NCBI GenBank assembly: GCA_017887325.1
Contig: JAGHIE010000015.1
Coordinates: 1-59,162, forward strand
Length of the DNA stretch: 59,162 bases
Direction of reading: 5' to 3'
Source of the DNA: Oscillospiraceae bacterium
GTDB taxonomy: Bacteria > Bacillota > Clostridia > Oscillospirales > Ruminococcaceae
Made by a program: the position numbers and the translations under genes. The notes below the pieces were generated by a model. That model had not been told where the DNA came from. It saw only the letters and a program-made list of their open reading frames with translations, and did not search any database. Below are positions 17,193 to 25,896 of the stretch, one piece after another (position 1 is the first letter of the stretch; each line of letters starts with the position of its first letter).

Positions 17193-19967
17193 TTAACTTT
17201 CTATTCTTATATTGCTACCATTATTTCTATTTTTTGTTACGATAATCTTTTTATCTATTCTCTCTTTAAGCTCAGAAACATGGGATATTATTCCAATAAG
17301 TTTATTATCTGAAGATAGTTCGTTTAAAGTTTTTATAGCTTGTCTTAAAGATTCTTCATCTAATGAGCCAAAACCTTCATCAATAAACATTGATTCAATT
17401 TTTACTCCACCACAACTTGACATAATCTCATCTGACAAACCTAATGCAAGTGACAATGATGCTTTAAAAAGTTCTCCTCCAGACAATGTTTTGCTATCTC
17501 TTTGAGTATTGTTGTAGTAATCAACTACATCTAACTCTAGTCCACCATCTCTCAAGTTTACATTTTTAGTTCTTCTTTTTAGCTCATATTGACCATTTGT
17601 CATAACTTTAAATCTATAATTTGCTTTCTTTAAAATTTTGTCAAAATAATTCATCTGTACAAAAGTTTCAAAATTGACTTTATTTTTTCCTGATATGTTG
17701 CCAGTAGCTGTTTTATAAAGAGGATTTATCACACTGTATAAATCTTGAATTTTTTCTAAATCTTTATAAACAGATTTAATCTTTTGAGCTTTATCATTAT
17801 TATTTTGATTTTCAAAAGATATAATATTTATCTTTTCTGAAACTTCTTGTAGCTTTTCTTGTTTTTGTGAAATTTTTTCTTTTTCTTCACTATAATTTAT
17901 ATCTTCTATTTTTTCTAATTGCTCGTTTAAAGTTTTAATCTCAACTTGTAATTTTTCTACTTCTTTTTCACTTTGATTATATTTATTTCTTATATCGTTT
18001 ATTTGTGTGCTAAGTTCAGAACATTTATCTTTATCTTCTTTTATTATTTCTACAAGTTTTTCTCTTTCTTCAACGCATAAATCTTTTTTTATGTTTTCTA
18101 TTAATTTATTTTGTGATTCAAAATTAGTTTTATTTTCTACTAATTTATTTTCTATTTCTTTATCTTTGTTTTCTAGTAATAAAATATTATTTTCTGTGAT
18201 TTTTTTATTTTTTTCTGCTTTTTCTTTTAATAAAATGTCTTGATTTATCTGTTGTTGTTGTTCTTTGAATAGAGCTTGTCTTTTTAAAATATCTTCTTCA
18301 TAATTTAATATTTTTTCTCTCAACTGTTCATCTGAAAAACTATTTATATTAAATAATTTATATACATTGGAACTCAGTTCCATTTGCTTATTTTTTAGAT
18401 TTGTATTACATTCTGTGCAAGCATTAACGCTTTGATTTAATAGTGTTTTTTTGTCTTCAACAGTTTTTTTTAATTTTTCAAGTTGTTGTTGAGTTGGAGC
18501 ATTTTCTATTCTTTTTGCTTTACAAGGGTGATTAGTCGAACCACATACTGGACATTTTTCTCCGTCTTTTATACTTTCTGCTAAAATTCCTGCTTGACTA
18601 TCAAAAAATAATTTTTCTTTTAATAAATAATCCCCATTAACTTCTTCGTATTCATTTTGCTTTTGTTTGTATTCTTCTTGTAAGTTTTCTAAGTTACTTT
18701 TATAAACCAAATACTCTTTAAATTGCTTTTGTATATCGTTAAAACTAGATATCTCTTTTTTCAAATTCTCTGTTTGATTGTTTAAATTTAGTTGATTTAT
18801 TTCTAAATCTTTTAAATTTTCTATAATTGTATTTGATTTTTCTAAAACCTTTTTATTTTGCTCTAATTTTTCATTATTTTCTCTTTTTATTTCTATTAAT
18901 TCTTGTTCTTGTTTTTCTAAATCTAATTTTTGTTTTTCTAAATTATCAAGCTCTAAAAACTTAGATAAATCTTTTTCTTTTACAACTAATTGTTTTTTTA
19001 GTTCATCTAAACTTTCTTCTAACTTTCCGATATTTTTAAATGATTTTTTTCTACCTTCAAACTCTGAGTTTTTCTCTAATAAATTTTGATTTAATATTTT
19101 TAAATCATTCTCTATTTTTAAGTTTTTCTCATATTTATCTACTAATATTTTTGTCTTTTCTATTTCTGTTTTATATTTTTCTTCTTTTTCTTTTAAATCA
19201 TTTAATTCTTTTTGAAAGTTATCATTCATAGATTTGATTAAATCAAATAATTTATCAATTTTATGTATTACCATATTTTCTTTTATTTGATTTAATTCTT
19301 GTAAAATTTCATCATCTTTACTGTATTTTATATCTCCAACATATTGAGAAATACTCAATAACAACTCTTTATTTTTTTGCTCTATTTCTTTGTTTTTTTC
19401 TAAAAGTATATTTTGTATTTTGCTATATTTGCTTGTATCAAAGATATATCTGAATATATCTATTCTCTCTTTTGTATTTGATAATAATAATTTCGAAAAA
19501 TCATTTTGAGGCAACATAATTATTTGCCTAAATTGGTCTTGATTTAATCCAAGCAAGTTTATAATTGCTAAATTTACATCTTTTACACTAGTAACTTGTC
19601 TTCCGTCAGGATATATTAAAAGAGCTTGTGCGTCCTGTTTTGTTTCTCCCTCTCCTCTTTTTTTAGGTCTTAAATACTCCGGATTTCTTTTTATGTAATA
19701 TTTTTCTCCATTGTGTAAAAATTCCATTTCAACAAAAGTTTCTGTGCTAATATCTGCATATTTACTTCTTAAAGAAGAAGCTTGTCTTGTTCTTCCACTA
19801 GCTTCTCCATATAATGCAAAAGTAATAGCATCAAAAATGGTTGTTTTACCTGCACCTGTATCGCCAGTTATAAGATATAATCCACTATTTCCTAACTTAT
19901 CAATATCTATTTCAACTTGATTAGAATAAGGTCCAAATGCTGATATTTTTAGTTTAATCGGTCTCAT
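17193..19967 (-). CDS. sbcC: SbcC-type DNA repair ATPase (Rad50-like)
   Basis: This 924-residue protein has the SMC/Rad50 layout. An N-terminal Walker A, GDTGAGKTTIFDAITFALYG (about residues 33-52), is followed by a long charged coiled coil. Near residue 470 the coil is broken by a zinc hook, CPVCGSTNHPC. A second coiled coil leads to a C-terminal signature LSGGELFKASLSLALGL and a Walker B ESMFIDEGFGSLDEESL. With SbcD it forms an ATP-dependent nuclease that opens hairpins and processes double-strand breaks. It begins one base after the sbcD stop, so the two are translated together. The coding sequence contains one copy of the GGAACTCAGTTCC palindrome (18369-18381) that also occurs upstream of parA. 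Confidence 0.95.
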   Translation of the reverse strand: MRPIKLKISAFGPYSNQVEIDIDKLGNSGLYLITGDTGAGKTTIFDAITFALYGEASGRTRQASSLRSKYADISTETFVEMEFLHNGEKYYIKRNPEYLRPKKRGEGETKQDAQALLIYPDGRQVTSVKDVNLAIINLLGLNQDQFRQIIMLPQNDFSKLLLSNTKERIDIFRYIFDTSKYSKIQNILLEKNKEIEQKNKELLLSISQYVGDIKYSKDDEILQELNQIKENMVIHKIDKLFDLIKSMNDNFQKELNDLKEKEEKYKTEIEKTKILVDKYEKNLKIENDLKILNQNLLEKNSEFEGRKKSFKNIGKLEESLDELKKQLVVKEKDLSKFLELDNLEKQKLDLEKQEQELIEIKRENNEKLEQNKKVLEKSNTIIENLKDLEINQLNLNNQTENLKKEISSFNDIQKQFKEYLVYKSNLENLQEEYKQKQNEYEEVNGDYLLKEKLFFDSQAGILAESIKDGEKCPVCGSTNHPCKAKRIENAPTQQQLEKLKKTVEDKKTLLNQSVNACTECNTNLKNKQMELSSNVYKLFNINSFSDEQLREKILNYEEDILKRQALFKEQQQQINQDILLKEKAEKNKKITENNILLLENKDKEIENKLVENKTNFESQNKLIENIKKDLCVEEREKLVEIIKEDKDKCSELSTQINDIRNKYNQSEKEVEKLQVEIKTLNEQLEKIEDINYSEEKEKISQKQEKLQEVSEKINIISFENQNNNDKAQKIKSVYKDLEKIQDLYSVINPLYKTATGNISGKNKVNFETFVQMNYFDKILKKANYRFKVMTNGQYELKRRTKNVNLRDGGLELDVVDYYNNTQRDSKTLSGGELFKASLSLALGLSDEIMSSCGGVKIESMFIDEGFGSLDEESLRQAIKTLNELSSDNKLIGIISHVSELKERIDKKIIVTKNRNNGSNIRIES
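18369..18381. repeat. GGAACTCAGTTCC palindrome inside sbcC
   Basis: This 13-base palindrome, with six-base arms around a central C or its complement, matches the palindrome upstream of parA at 24909-24921. The following CATTT is shared too. Within sbcC it encodes part of MELSSN on the minus strand. It may be chance or an additional ParB-type site. Confidence 0.35.
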
Positions 19968-19968
19968 T

Positions 19969-21099
19969 TTACTCCCCTTCTACTTCATCAATTATCTTTA
20001 TTAAATAATCTTTTTGTTCTTGTGTCATATTTTCTCCATTTTGTTGTAAAAATAATTCATCAAATATCTCTAAAACGCTTTTTTGCTCCACTTCAAGTTG
20101 CACATCAAAGTCTTCTTTAAACTCTCTATTTTTATTTTCGTAAGATATTTTCATCACATTTTTATAAATATTATTCAAAACTGGGCCTGCATTGATTATT
20201 TCATCTTTATCTGTCAATACTATACTTACATAGTCTTCCAAGTTTGTGTCTTTGTAATTTTCTTCTTTTATCAAATCTGCATATTTTCCCTTGATTTCTC
20301 TAACATCTCTTTTCGGAATTAAAGGGTGTAGCTTTATTCTTATATCGTCTTTTGAGTTTATCTCAATTTCTGTGATTGATTTTTTATGATTAATTTCAGA
20401 CAAAGAGTATTTTAAAGGAGTACCACTATATCTTACAGTTTCTCTTATTAATTTTTGTGGTTTGTGTAAATGTCCTAAAGCAACATAATCAAATTTATCA
20501 AATAATGATACATCAACATTATCTAATCCACCTATAGCAAGTTCTTCTGACTCACTTTTTTCACTACCTGTTAAAAATTGGTGTGCTAAAATTATATTTA
20601 TTTTATTATCATCTATATCTAAATCTTCAAGCACAACTTTTACTGCGTCATTATAGTCCTTAATATCTGCATTTTCATAGTATTTTTTCACTGTTATAGG
20701 TTTTATAAAAGGCAATAAATATACACAAACATCACCACAATCAAATTTTAAATTAACATTTTCTACTTTTCCGTCAAATATAGGTGATATAAAAATATCG
20801 TTATTCTTCAAAATTTTATCTGCAAAAGAAACTCTTTCGGCACTGTCATGATTTCCATAAATTATAAATATTTTAAGCTTTCTATCTACTAGTTCTGTTA
20901 AAAATTCATCAAACAGTTCTACAGCTTCTATTGGTGGAATATTCTTATCATATATATCTCCTGCAATAAAAATTAAATCTGGTTTTATATCATCTATTTT
21001 AGATAAAATATCGTTTAATATATACTTTTGGTCATCTATCATTGAATATCCGTTAACTCTTTTGCCAATATGTAAATCTGATAAATGTATTATTTTCAT
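19969..21099 (-). CDS. sbcD: SbcD-type nuclease (Mre11-like)
   Basis: This 376-residue metallophosphoesterase has the Mre11 motifs in order: LSDLHIGKRVNG (residues 6-17), IAGDIYDKNIPP, IYGNHDSAERVSF, LAHQFLTG and ALGHLHKPQ. The C-terminal capping region is about 130 residues and charged, consistent with binding to SbcC coiled coils. The start follows AAAGGAG. A copy of the origin iteron (21113-21130) lies immediately upstream of that ribosome binding site, so Rep binding could affect this operon. Confidence 0.95.
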   Translation of the reverse strand: MKIIHLSDLHIGKRVNGYSMIDDQKYILNDILSKIDDIKPDLIFIAGDIYDKNIPPIEAVELFDEFLTELVDRKLKIFIIYGNHDSAERVSFADKILKNNDIFISPIFDGKVENVNLKFDCGDVCVYLLPFIKPITVKKYYENADIKDYNDAVKVVLEDLDIDDNKINIILAHQFLTGSEKSESEELAIGGLDNVDVSLFDKFDYVALGHLHKPQKLIRETVRYSGTPLKYSLSEINHKKSITEIEINSKDDIRIKLHPLIPKRDVREIKGKYADLIKEENYKDTNLEDYVSIVLTDKDEIINAGPVLNNIYKNVMKISYENKNREFKEDFDVQLEVEQKSVLEIFDELFLQQNGENMTQEQKDYLIKIIDEVEGE

Positions 21100-21112
21100 A
21101 TATTACTCCTTT

Positions 21113-21424
21113 AAGGTTACAAATATCTTAAATTTTTCATTAAAATAAAAAAACTCCGTAGAATCTACGAAGATTTATATATAATTTATTCTCTAAAGGT
21201 CGCAGTTTACCTTAATTTTTCTAGGTTTTATATGATAAAGGTTACAAATATCTTAAAATTTTTCTTTTATATCTATTTTTCTTTATATAAAACAAGATAT
21301 CTGTAACCTTTTTTGTCTTTTTTTGCATTAATTTTAAGATATTTGTATCTTTTCAAACTATTTTTAATGTATAAAATAAGATATCTGTAACCTTTAATTA
21401 AATTTTTAAGGTATTTGTATCCTT
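21113..21424. repeat. Iteron cluster downstream of rep
   Basis: The consensus is the 18-mer TAAGATATYTGTAACCTT. Copies as read on the plus strand are at 21293-21310, 21377-21394 and, more degenerate, 21335-21352 and 21407-21424. Inverse copies (AAGGTTACAAATATCTTA) are at 21113-21130 and 21238-21255. They lie between the rep stop and the sbcD start. Such repeats are binding sites for Rep_3 initiators. Confidence 0.85.
21143..21172 (-). terminator. Terminator for rep
   Basis: CTCCGTAGA (21154-21162) and TCTACGAAG (21164-21172) pair over nine bases with one G-U. On the minus strand the hairpin is followed by a run of T (21143-21153). It stops rep transcription before sbcD. Confidence 0.75.
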
Positions 21425-21428
21425 TTAA

Positions 21429-22190
21429 TTATTTTTCTTTATAATCAACCTCTATAACTTCTTTGTTTGCTTTAGAACAGATAATAAATTTAACTTTATC
21501 TATACTTCTACCTTTTTTTAGTTTTATGTAATCAACTTTTAGTGATGTGTATTTATTAATTTCTGTTAAAGAAGGTTCTATAATTCTGCTACGAATATAT
21601 TTAAACTCATATTTTGTATTTGTTTGTTTTCTGATTTCGTCTAAAGAAACAAGCCATTCTCCCAAGCCTAGTCTGCTTATTAAGTTATCGTAAATCCATG
21701 CTGTGTATTTGCTTTGAAAGTTCATTACTTCTTCAAATCGATAAGATGTGAAATTTTCCTTTAATTCCAATAAATATGGTTTTAAGTCTTCACTGACTTT
21801 TAAAACAGCAATCCCTGATTGTTTTTTCATTGTAACTTTTGATAACCATGAAAATGTTTCTTCAATTTCATTGCCATTTTCGTCTTCTCTTGTAATCCAA
21901 ATACTAGCATCTCTAAGTTTTTTTAACTCTTTTTTTAAATGGTCATACATTCCCGAAGATTGCATTTTACAAACATCACAAAAATCCATGATATTAAATT
22001 CCATATCTTTGAAATCTGTATCATCTGGCTCTATTTTTGATATTATAAAAGCAACTATTTTAGACTGTAATGCACCTAGACTACTTCTTGCATGTCTAAT
22101 CAAATGGTTGGATTTTGTAATTTTATGGGCTCTAATTTTATCAAGTTGCTGTTCTCTTTCTAAAGATTCATATTCTTTTGTTTTATCCAT
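21429..22190 (-). CDS. Rep_3-family (RepB/RepA-like) replication initiator
   Basis: This 253-residue protein matches iteron-plasmid initiators of the Rep_3 superfamily. The N-terminal winged helix begins with SNHLIRHARSSLGALQSKIV (about residues 27-46). The second winged helix is seen in FQSKYTAWIYDNLISRLG, then VSLDEIRKQTNT and IIEPSLTEINKYTSLKVDY. The family binds its iterons as a monomer to open the origin and as a dimer to repress its own gene. It is flanked on both sides by iterons, which supports the call strongly. The ribosome binding site (AGAGG, about 12 bases upstream) is weak and iteron-like DNA lies further upstream, consistent with tight copy control. parA-parB lie upstream on the same strand. 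Confidence 0.92.
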   Translation of the reverse strand: MDKTKEYESLEREQQLDKIRAHKITKSNHLIRHARSSLGALQSKIVAFIISKIEPDDTDFKDMEFNIMDFCDVCKMQSSGMYDHLKKELKKLRDASIWITREDENGNEIEETFSWLSKVTMKKQSGIAVLKVSEDLKPYLLELKENFTSYRFEEVMNFQSKYTAWIYDNLISRLGLGEWLVSLDEIRKQTNTKYEFKYIRSRIIEPSLTEINKYTSLKVDYIKLKKGRSIDKVKFIICSKANKEVIEVDYKEK

Positions 22191-22332
22191 TATCTTATAA
22201 AACCTCTTATTTCGTTATAAATTTCTAAAGTAATGATATATTATAAATTTTAAACTGTCAAGATTACATTACTTTGCAAATTGTCAGTAAAAATATTTGT
22301 ATAAATTGCACAAATATTATAAAATTTTATTA

Positions 22333-22928
22333 AAAGATACACTTATCTTAAAATAGGTTACACTTATCTTGTTTTAAGTTACATTTATCTTAATAAAAGT
22401 TACAGATATCTTAAAAGTATTATATATTTTTTTATTGTACAAAAAATACCCATCCATATTTGTGTACATATTACACAAAAAAAATTAATATTTTTTTACA
22501 TTTTAAACTTATATTTATTTATATTAGTAATTTTGCAATAAAATAAGATATTTGTAACCATATACTAATTAAGATATCTGTAACTTTTTATTGATTTAAG
22601 ATATTTGTAACCTTTATATTTTATTTATTTATATATATGTTTATATTATTTATATTGTTATTAATATTGTTTATCTGTTTAATAATATTTACTTGTTTAT
22701 ATGTTTATTTGTTTAAGAGTCCAAAAAAGTGCGTAATAGTGGGAAATTTTAGACATTAAAGTTACAAATATCTTATTTTAAGTTACATTATACCTTGTTT
22801 TAAGTTATACTATATCTTAAGTAAAGTGTATTTATATCTTATTTTATAGATATAAATACCTTAATTTATGGGGCATAATATATTAATGTAAAGTTACAAA
22901 TATCTTAAAATAGGTTACAGATATCTTA
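22333..22928. repeat. Iteron cluster upstream of rep (probable oriV)
   Basis: Inverse-orientation copies (consensus AAGTTACARATATCTTA) occur at 22333-22350, 22354-22371, 22375-22392, 22396-22413, 22758-22775, 22779-22796, 22801-22819, 22823-22841, 22890-22907 and 22911-22928. Plus-orientation copies are at 22543-22560, 22570-22587 and 22597-22614. Several are degenerate (TTACACTTATC, TTATACTATATC), while those nearest the AT-rich core are most conserved. The three blocks in alternating orientation flank an AT-rich segment. No gene is present in the 789 bases between rep and parB. A separate 8-bp inverted repeat, TTTGTGTA and TACACAAA, lies around 22460-22480. Confidence 0.88.
22615..22757. 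other. AT-rich core, candidate DNA unwinding element
   Basis: The first 100 bases are almost pure A and T with repeated TGTTTAT and TTTATAT runs. The segment is bounded by conserved iterons on both sides (22597-22614 and 22758-22775). Iteron replicons place their unwinding element beside the iterons, so this is the best candidate for origin opening. I found no convincing DnaA box of the TTATCCACA type. Confidence 0.6.
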
Positions 22929-22940
22929 AGCAAAGAAGCA

Positions 22941-22975
22941 AAAATCTTGTTGAAAATTATTTTCAACAAGATTTT
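22941..22975 (-). terminator. Terminator after parB
   Basis: AAAATCTTGTTGAAAA (22941-22956) and TTTTCAACAAGATTTT (22960-22975) form a perfect 16-bp hairpin five bases beyond the parB stop. It separates parAB transcription from the origin. Confidence 0.85.
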
Positions 22976-22979
22976 AACA

Positions 22980-24104
22980 TTATAGATATTTAGATTTTAA
23001 TGCTTTAATTATATCTTCTAATTCTAAAAAATCTTCATCTGGATAAAGTTTTTTTAGAGAAGATAGGTTTGTATTTAAAGATTTTATTACTTTTTTAGAT
23101 TCTTTTATTATATCGATTTCATTATTATCGATTTCATTTTTAATAGAGTTTTTAAATTCTTCGGATAATTTACTTATTTGTTTATTATTTTTGTTTTCTA
23201 AAGAAGAAATTTCTTTTTGATAATTTTCTATCTTTTGATTTAATTTAGATATTTTAGATTTTACTTTATCTTTTTCTGAGGATTCCACTAAAGATAGTTC
23301 TTTTTCTAAAGATTTTATACTTTCAGTAGAATTTTTGATATTTATTACAGGTTTTGATATAGATTTTTTAGAAAAAGATATTTTTCCTTTTACTTGTTTA
23401 GTGTATGTTTGTATTTGTTTTTTTATTCCAATTAAATCTTTGTTATTATTTTTGCCCCAAATAATAACATCATATATTGTATCTTGACATTCATTAGGTA
23501 AAGTAGAATAGGAAGAAGCTTCGTTTATTGTTATTATTTCATTTTTTAAAAGAGATAATAAATTATCATTTAATCCGTCATTTACAGATATTAATTTTCT
23601 AGCTTGTCTATCGTCAACATTAAAAGCTTTACTAATCATATTTTTGATATTATCTTTACTTGTGTTTGATAATTTAGATTTTAGTGTATCAATATATTCT
23701 AATCTTTGGTCTAATGATATTAATCTTGTTTGTAAATTTGCATTAAATAATTGAATTAAAATATCATCATCGCTAAGACCTTCTTCAATTGTTGCGCTAA
23801 TAGTTGTTTCTTTATTATAAATACTAGCTCTTAATCTTCTTTCACCACTTATTAATAAATATCTTCCGTCATCTTTTTTACAAACTAATATATCATGGTA
23901 TAAACCGTTTTTCTTTATATCATCAGCTAATTCTTTAATTGTTTCATCAGTATCTTGTTTGTTAAAAATGTTATTAGGATTAAAATCAATTAAATCTATA
24001 GGTATAAAATTTTTAACTTTAACTTTTTTTGTATTTTCTTCTATATTTTGAGCTGTAGAAGATACTTGAGATTGTATTTTACTTATGTCAAATTTCTTTG
24101 CCAT
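22980..24104 (-). CDS. parB: ParB-type partition protein
   Basis: This 374-residue protein has an N-terminal ParB/Srx nuclease-like domain: IPIDLIDFNPNNIF, IKKNGLYHDILVCK, then LISGERRLRASIYN, which holds the GERRxRA CTP-binding motif of the family. A helix-turn-helix follows (FNVDDRQARKLISVNDGL, then INEASSYSTLP). The last 110 residues are a lysine- and serine-rich coiled coil, longer than in chromosomal ParB. It starts four bases after the parA stop with an AAAGGAG site. It should bind parS-like sites and load onto neighbouring DNA. The GGAACTC(A/G)GTTCC palindromes near parA are candidates. Confidence 0.92.
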   Translation of the reverse strand: MAKKFDISKIQSQVSSTAQNIEENTKKVKVKNFIPIDLIDFNPNNIFNKQDTDETIKELADDIKKNGLYHDILVCKKDDGRYLLISGERRLRASIYNKETTISATIEEGLSDDDILIQLFNANLQTRLISLDQRLEYIDTLKSKLSNTSKDNIKNMISKAFNVDDRQARKLISVNDGLNDNLLSLLKNEIITINEASSYSTLPNECQDTIYDVIIWGKNNNKDLIGIKKQIQTYTKQVKGKISFSKKSISKPVINIKNSTESIKSLEKELSLVESSEKDKVKSKISKLNQKIENYQKEISSLENKNNKQISKLSEEFKNSIKNEIDNNEIDIIKESKKVIKSLNTNLSSLKKLYPDEDFLELEDIIKALKSKYL

Positions 24105-24108
24105 ATTA

Positions 24109-24882
24109 TTATTCTCCTTTAGTTATGTAGTATATTTCTTTAGATAGCTTAATAAAGTCTTGAGTAATTGGTGCTTTTTTATTGTAATAATATAAAGGTT
24201 CATTACTACTAGCACTTTGTTCAGCAATAGTTGATTTGCGAATAACTTGATTAAATATATGCAAAGGTAATACTGTTTTTATAACAGATGCATATCCATC
24301 TTGAGTCAAGTTTCTTTCTTTTTTTACTAAAACAACTCCAGCGATTTTTAAATTTGAATTATATTTACTTCTAATTTCGTTTATAAATATATTCATAATC
24401 TCAATTCCGTCAACAGCATATTTTCCAGCCTCCATAGGAATTAAAACATAATCAGAAGCTACTAATGCATTAATTGTAAGAATATTTTTGCTAGGAGGAC
24501 AATCGATAATTACATAATCGTATAAATTTGAAATTTCTTCTAATTTATTTTTTAATATAAATTCCTTGGTATTTTTTAAAGATAAAATATCTTCTGCGTT
24601 ATCTAATAAAAGAGATGCTTGTAAAATATCAACATTTTCAAAAGGAGTGTTGATTATAGCAGACTTAATATCAAAATCATTACAAACAACTTCATAAATA
24701 CTAGGTTTATCTCTATAAGAAGCTTGTAAAGTTGAACTAGCATTTTTTTGTGGGTCTAAATCTATAACTAAAACTTTTTTAATATTTTTAAATTCTTTTG
24801 AAGCAAAAATAGTTGCAATATTAACACTACAAGTGGTTTTCCCAGTACCACCTTTTCTATTTAAAACACTAATTGTAATCAT
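24109..24882 (-). CDS. parA: ParA-type partition ATPase
   Basis: This 257-residue ATPase has the deviant Walker A KGGTGKTTCSVNIA at residues 10-23, the A' motif VLVIDLDPQKNAS and the Walker B YVIIDCPPS, followed by YVLIPMEAGKYAVDG. It lacks an N-terminal DNA-binding extension, so it is a type Ib-sized or chromosome-like (Soj) ParA. The start follows AGGAG. It is the first gene of parA-parB. The 320 bases upstream are gene-free and contain two palindromes that may be operator or parS sites. Confidence 0.94.
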   Translation of the reverse strand: MITISVLNRKGGTGKTTCSVNIATIFASKEFKNIKKVLVIDLDPQKNASSTLQASYRDKPSIYEVVCNDFDIKSAIINTPFENVDILQASLLLDNAEDILSLKNTKEFILKNKLEEISNLYDYVIIDCPPSKNILTINALVASDYVLIPMEAGKYAVDGIEIMNIFINEIRSKYNSNLKIAGVVLVKKERNLTQDGYASVIKTVLPLHIFNQVIRKSTIAEQSASSNEPLYYYNKKAPITQDFIKLSKEIYYITKGE

Positions 24883-24904
24883 AAAAAACTCCTAAAATTT
24901 TATT

Positions 24905-25068
24905 AAATGGAACTCAGTTCCATTTGATTAAAAATAAAAAAATAAATGTTAGGATATAACATTTAACCTATATAGATGATATCAAAAAAAATAAAAAAAA
25001 TCAATATAAAAAATATTTAAATATGTTCTTTAAGAAAAATTTTTTAATTAAAATGAACTCGGTTCCTT
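24905..25068. promoter_or_regulatory. Two palindromes upstream of parA (candidate parS/operator)
   Basis: A 21-base palindrome at 24905-24925 consists of AAATGGAACT, a central C, and AGTTCCATTT. A second copy with core GAACTCGGTTCC lies at 25055-25066. Both are in the intergenic region between parA and the Wzz-like gene, and a third copy is in sbcC. Plasmid parS sites are commonly palindromes next to parA. The remaining bases of this gap are AT-rich and hold no gene. Confidence 0.5.
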
Positions 25069-25139
25069 TTTATTAAAAAAATTCGAATAAATAAAAAAGA
25101 TAATGAGAAAAATATTAACAATTATGAAATAATTTATTT

Positions 25140-25168
25140 TTGACAAATGTTTATATATTTAGTATAAT
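25140..25168 (+). promoter_or_regulatory. Consensus sigma-A promoter for the capsule-control genes
   Basis: TTGACA (25140-25145), a 17-base spacer and TATAAT (25163-25168) match the vegetative consensus exactly. The Wzz-like gene begins 33 bases further on. Strong constitutive transcription is expected unless the nearby ParB-type sites silence it. Confidence 0.85.
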
Positions 25169-25201
25169 TAATTGAAATATTTATAGTTAATGGAGGAAAA
25201 T

Positions 25202-25891
25202 ATGGAAGAAAAAGAGTTCTCAATAGATATAATGGGAATATTGTATTTATTAAAAAGAAATATTGCTTTAATAATTATTACAGCAATTATTTTTGGAGTT
25301 TTAGGTTTTTTAGGAACTAAGTTTTTGATAACTCCACAATATGCATCTAGTGCAACAATGATTGTTAGTAATAAAGTTAATACAGCTGAAAACAACACTA
25401 TAAATTCTAGTGATATGCAAGCTGCGCAAGGATTAGTAAAAACATACGGTATAATTGTAAAAAGCGATAAAGTATTAGAACAAGTTATATATAGTTTAGG
25501 AATTGACGAAACAGTAGAATCTTTAAATCAAAAAATAAAAGTTGAAGCTGTGGATCAAACACAAGTTATGAAAATCACATATTTAGATCCAGATCCACAA
25601 AAAGCAGAATTAGTAATAAGCAAAATTACAGAAATTGCACCTCCAATAATAGTTGAATCAGTGGGTGCTGGTAACTGTAGTGTTTTAAGTAATGCTAAAG
25701 TTACTGAAAATCCTGTATCACCTAATGTAAAGAAAAATTCAATATTAGCTTTATTTGGAGGAGTAGTATTATCTTCATTATTTGTTATAGCTAAAGAATT
25801 TATAAATAATACTGTGAAATCAGAAGAAGATATTTCAGAAAAATTAGGTTTACCTGTTTTAGGTGTTATCCCTAAGATTGGAGGCAAATAA
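25202..25891 (+). CDS. Wzz/CapA-type polysaccharide chain-length protein (YveK-like)
   Basis: This 229-residue protein has two membrane segments (about residues 17-40 and 170-190) enclosing an extracellular domain, the arrangement of the Gram-positive co-polymerase subunit that activates a separate tyrosine kinase. The N-terminal part reads IDIMGILYLLKRNIALIIIT and the domain contains YASSATMIVSNK and VEAVDQTQVMKITYLDPDP. I start it at the ATG at 25202. The frame is open from 25190, but GGAGG lies inside those first codons and is clearly the ribosome binding site. It is followed after five bases by the kinase gene. Confidence 0.88.
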   Translation: MEEKEFSIDIMGILYLLKRNIALIIITAIIFGVLGFLGTKFLITPQYASSATMIVSNKVNTAENNTINSSDMQAAQGLVKTYGIIVKSDKVLEQVIYSLGIDETVESLNQKIKVEAVDQTQVMKITYLDPDPQKAELVISKITEIAPPIIVESVGAGNCSVLSNAKVTENPVSPNVKKNSILALFGGVVLSSLFVIAKEFINNTVKSEEDISEKLGLPVLGVIPKIGGK

Positions 25892-25896
25892 GATTT

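Noticed and set aside
21113-22928. CRISPR array
   Set aside because: The repeats are short (18 bases), irregularly spaced, in both orientations and degenerate. They flank a Rep gene, so they are iterons. No cas gene is present.
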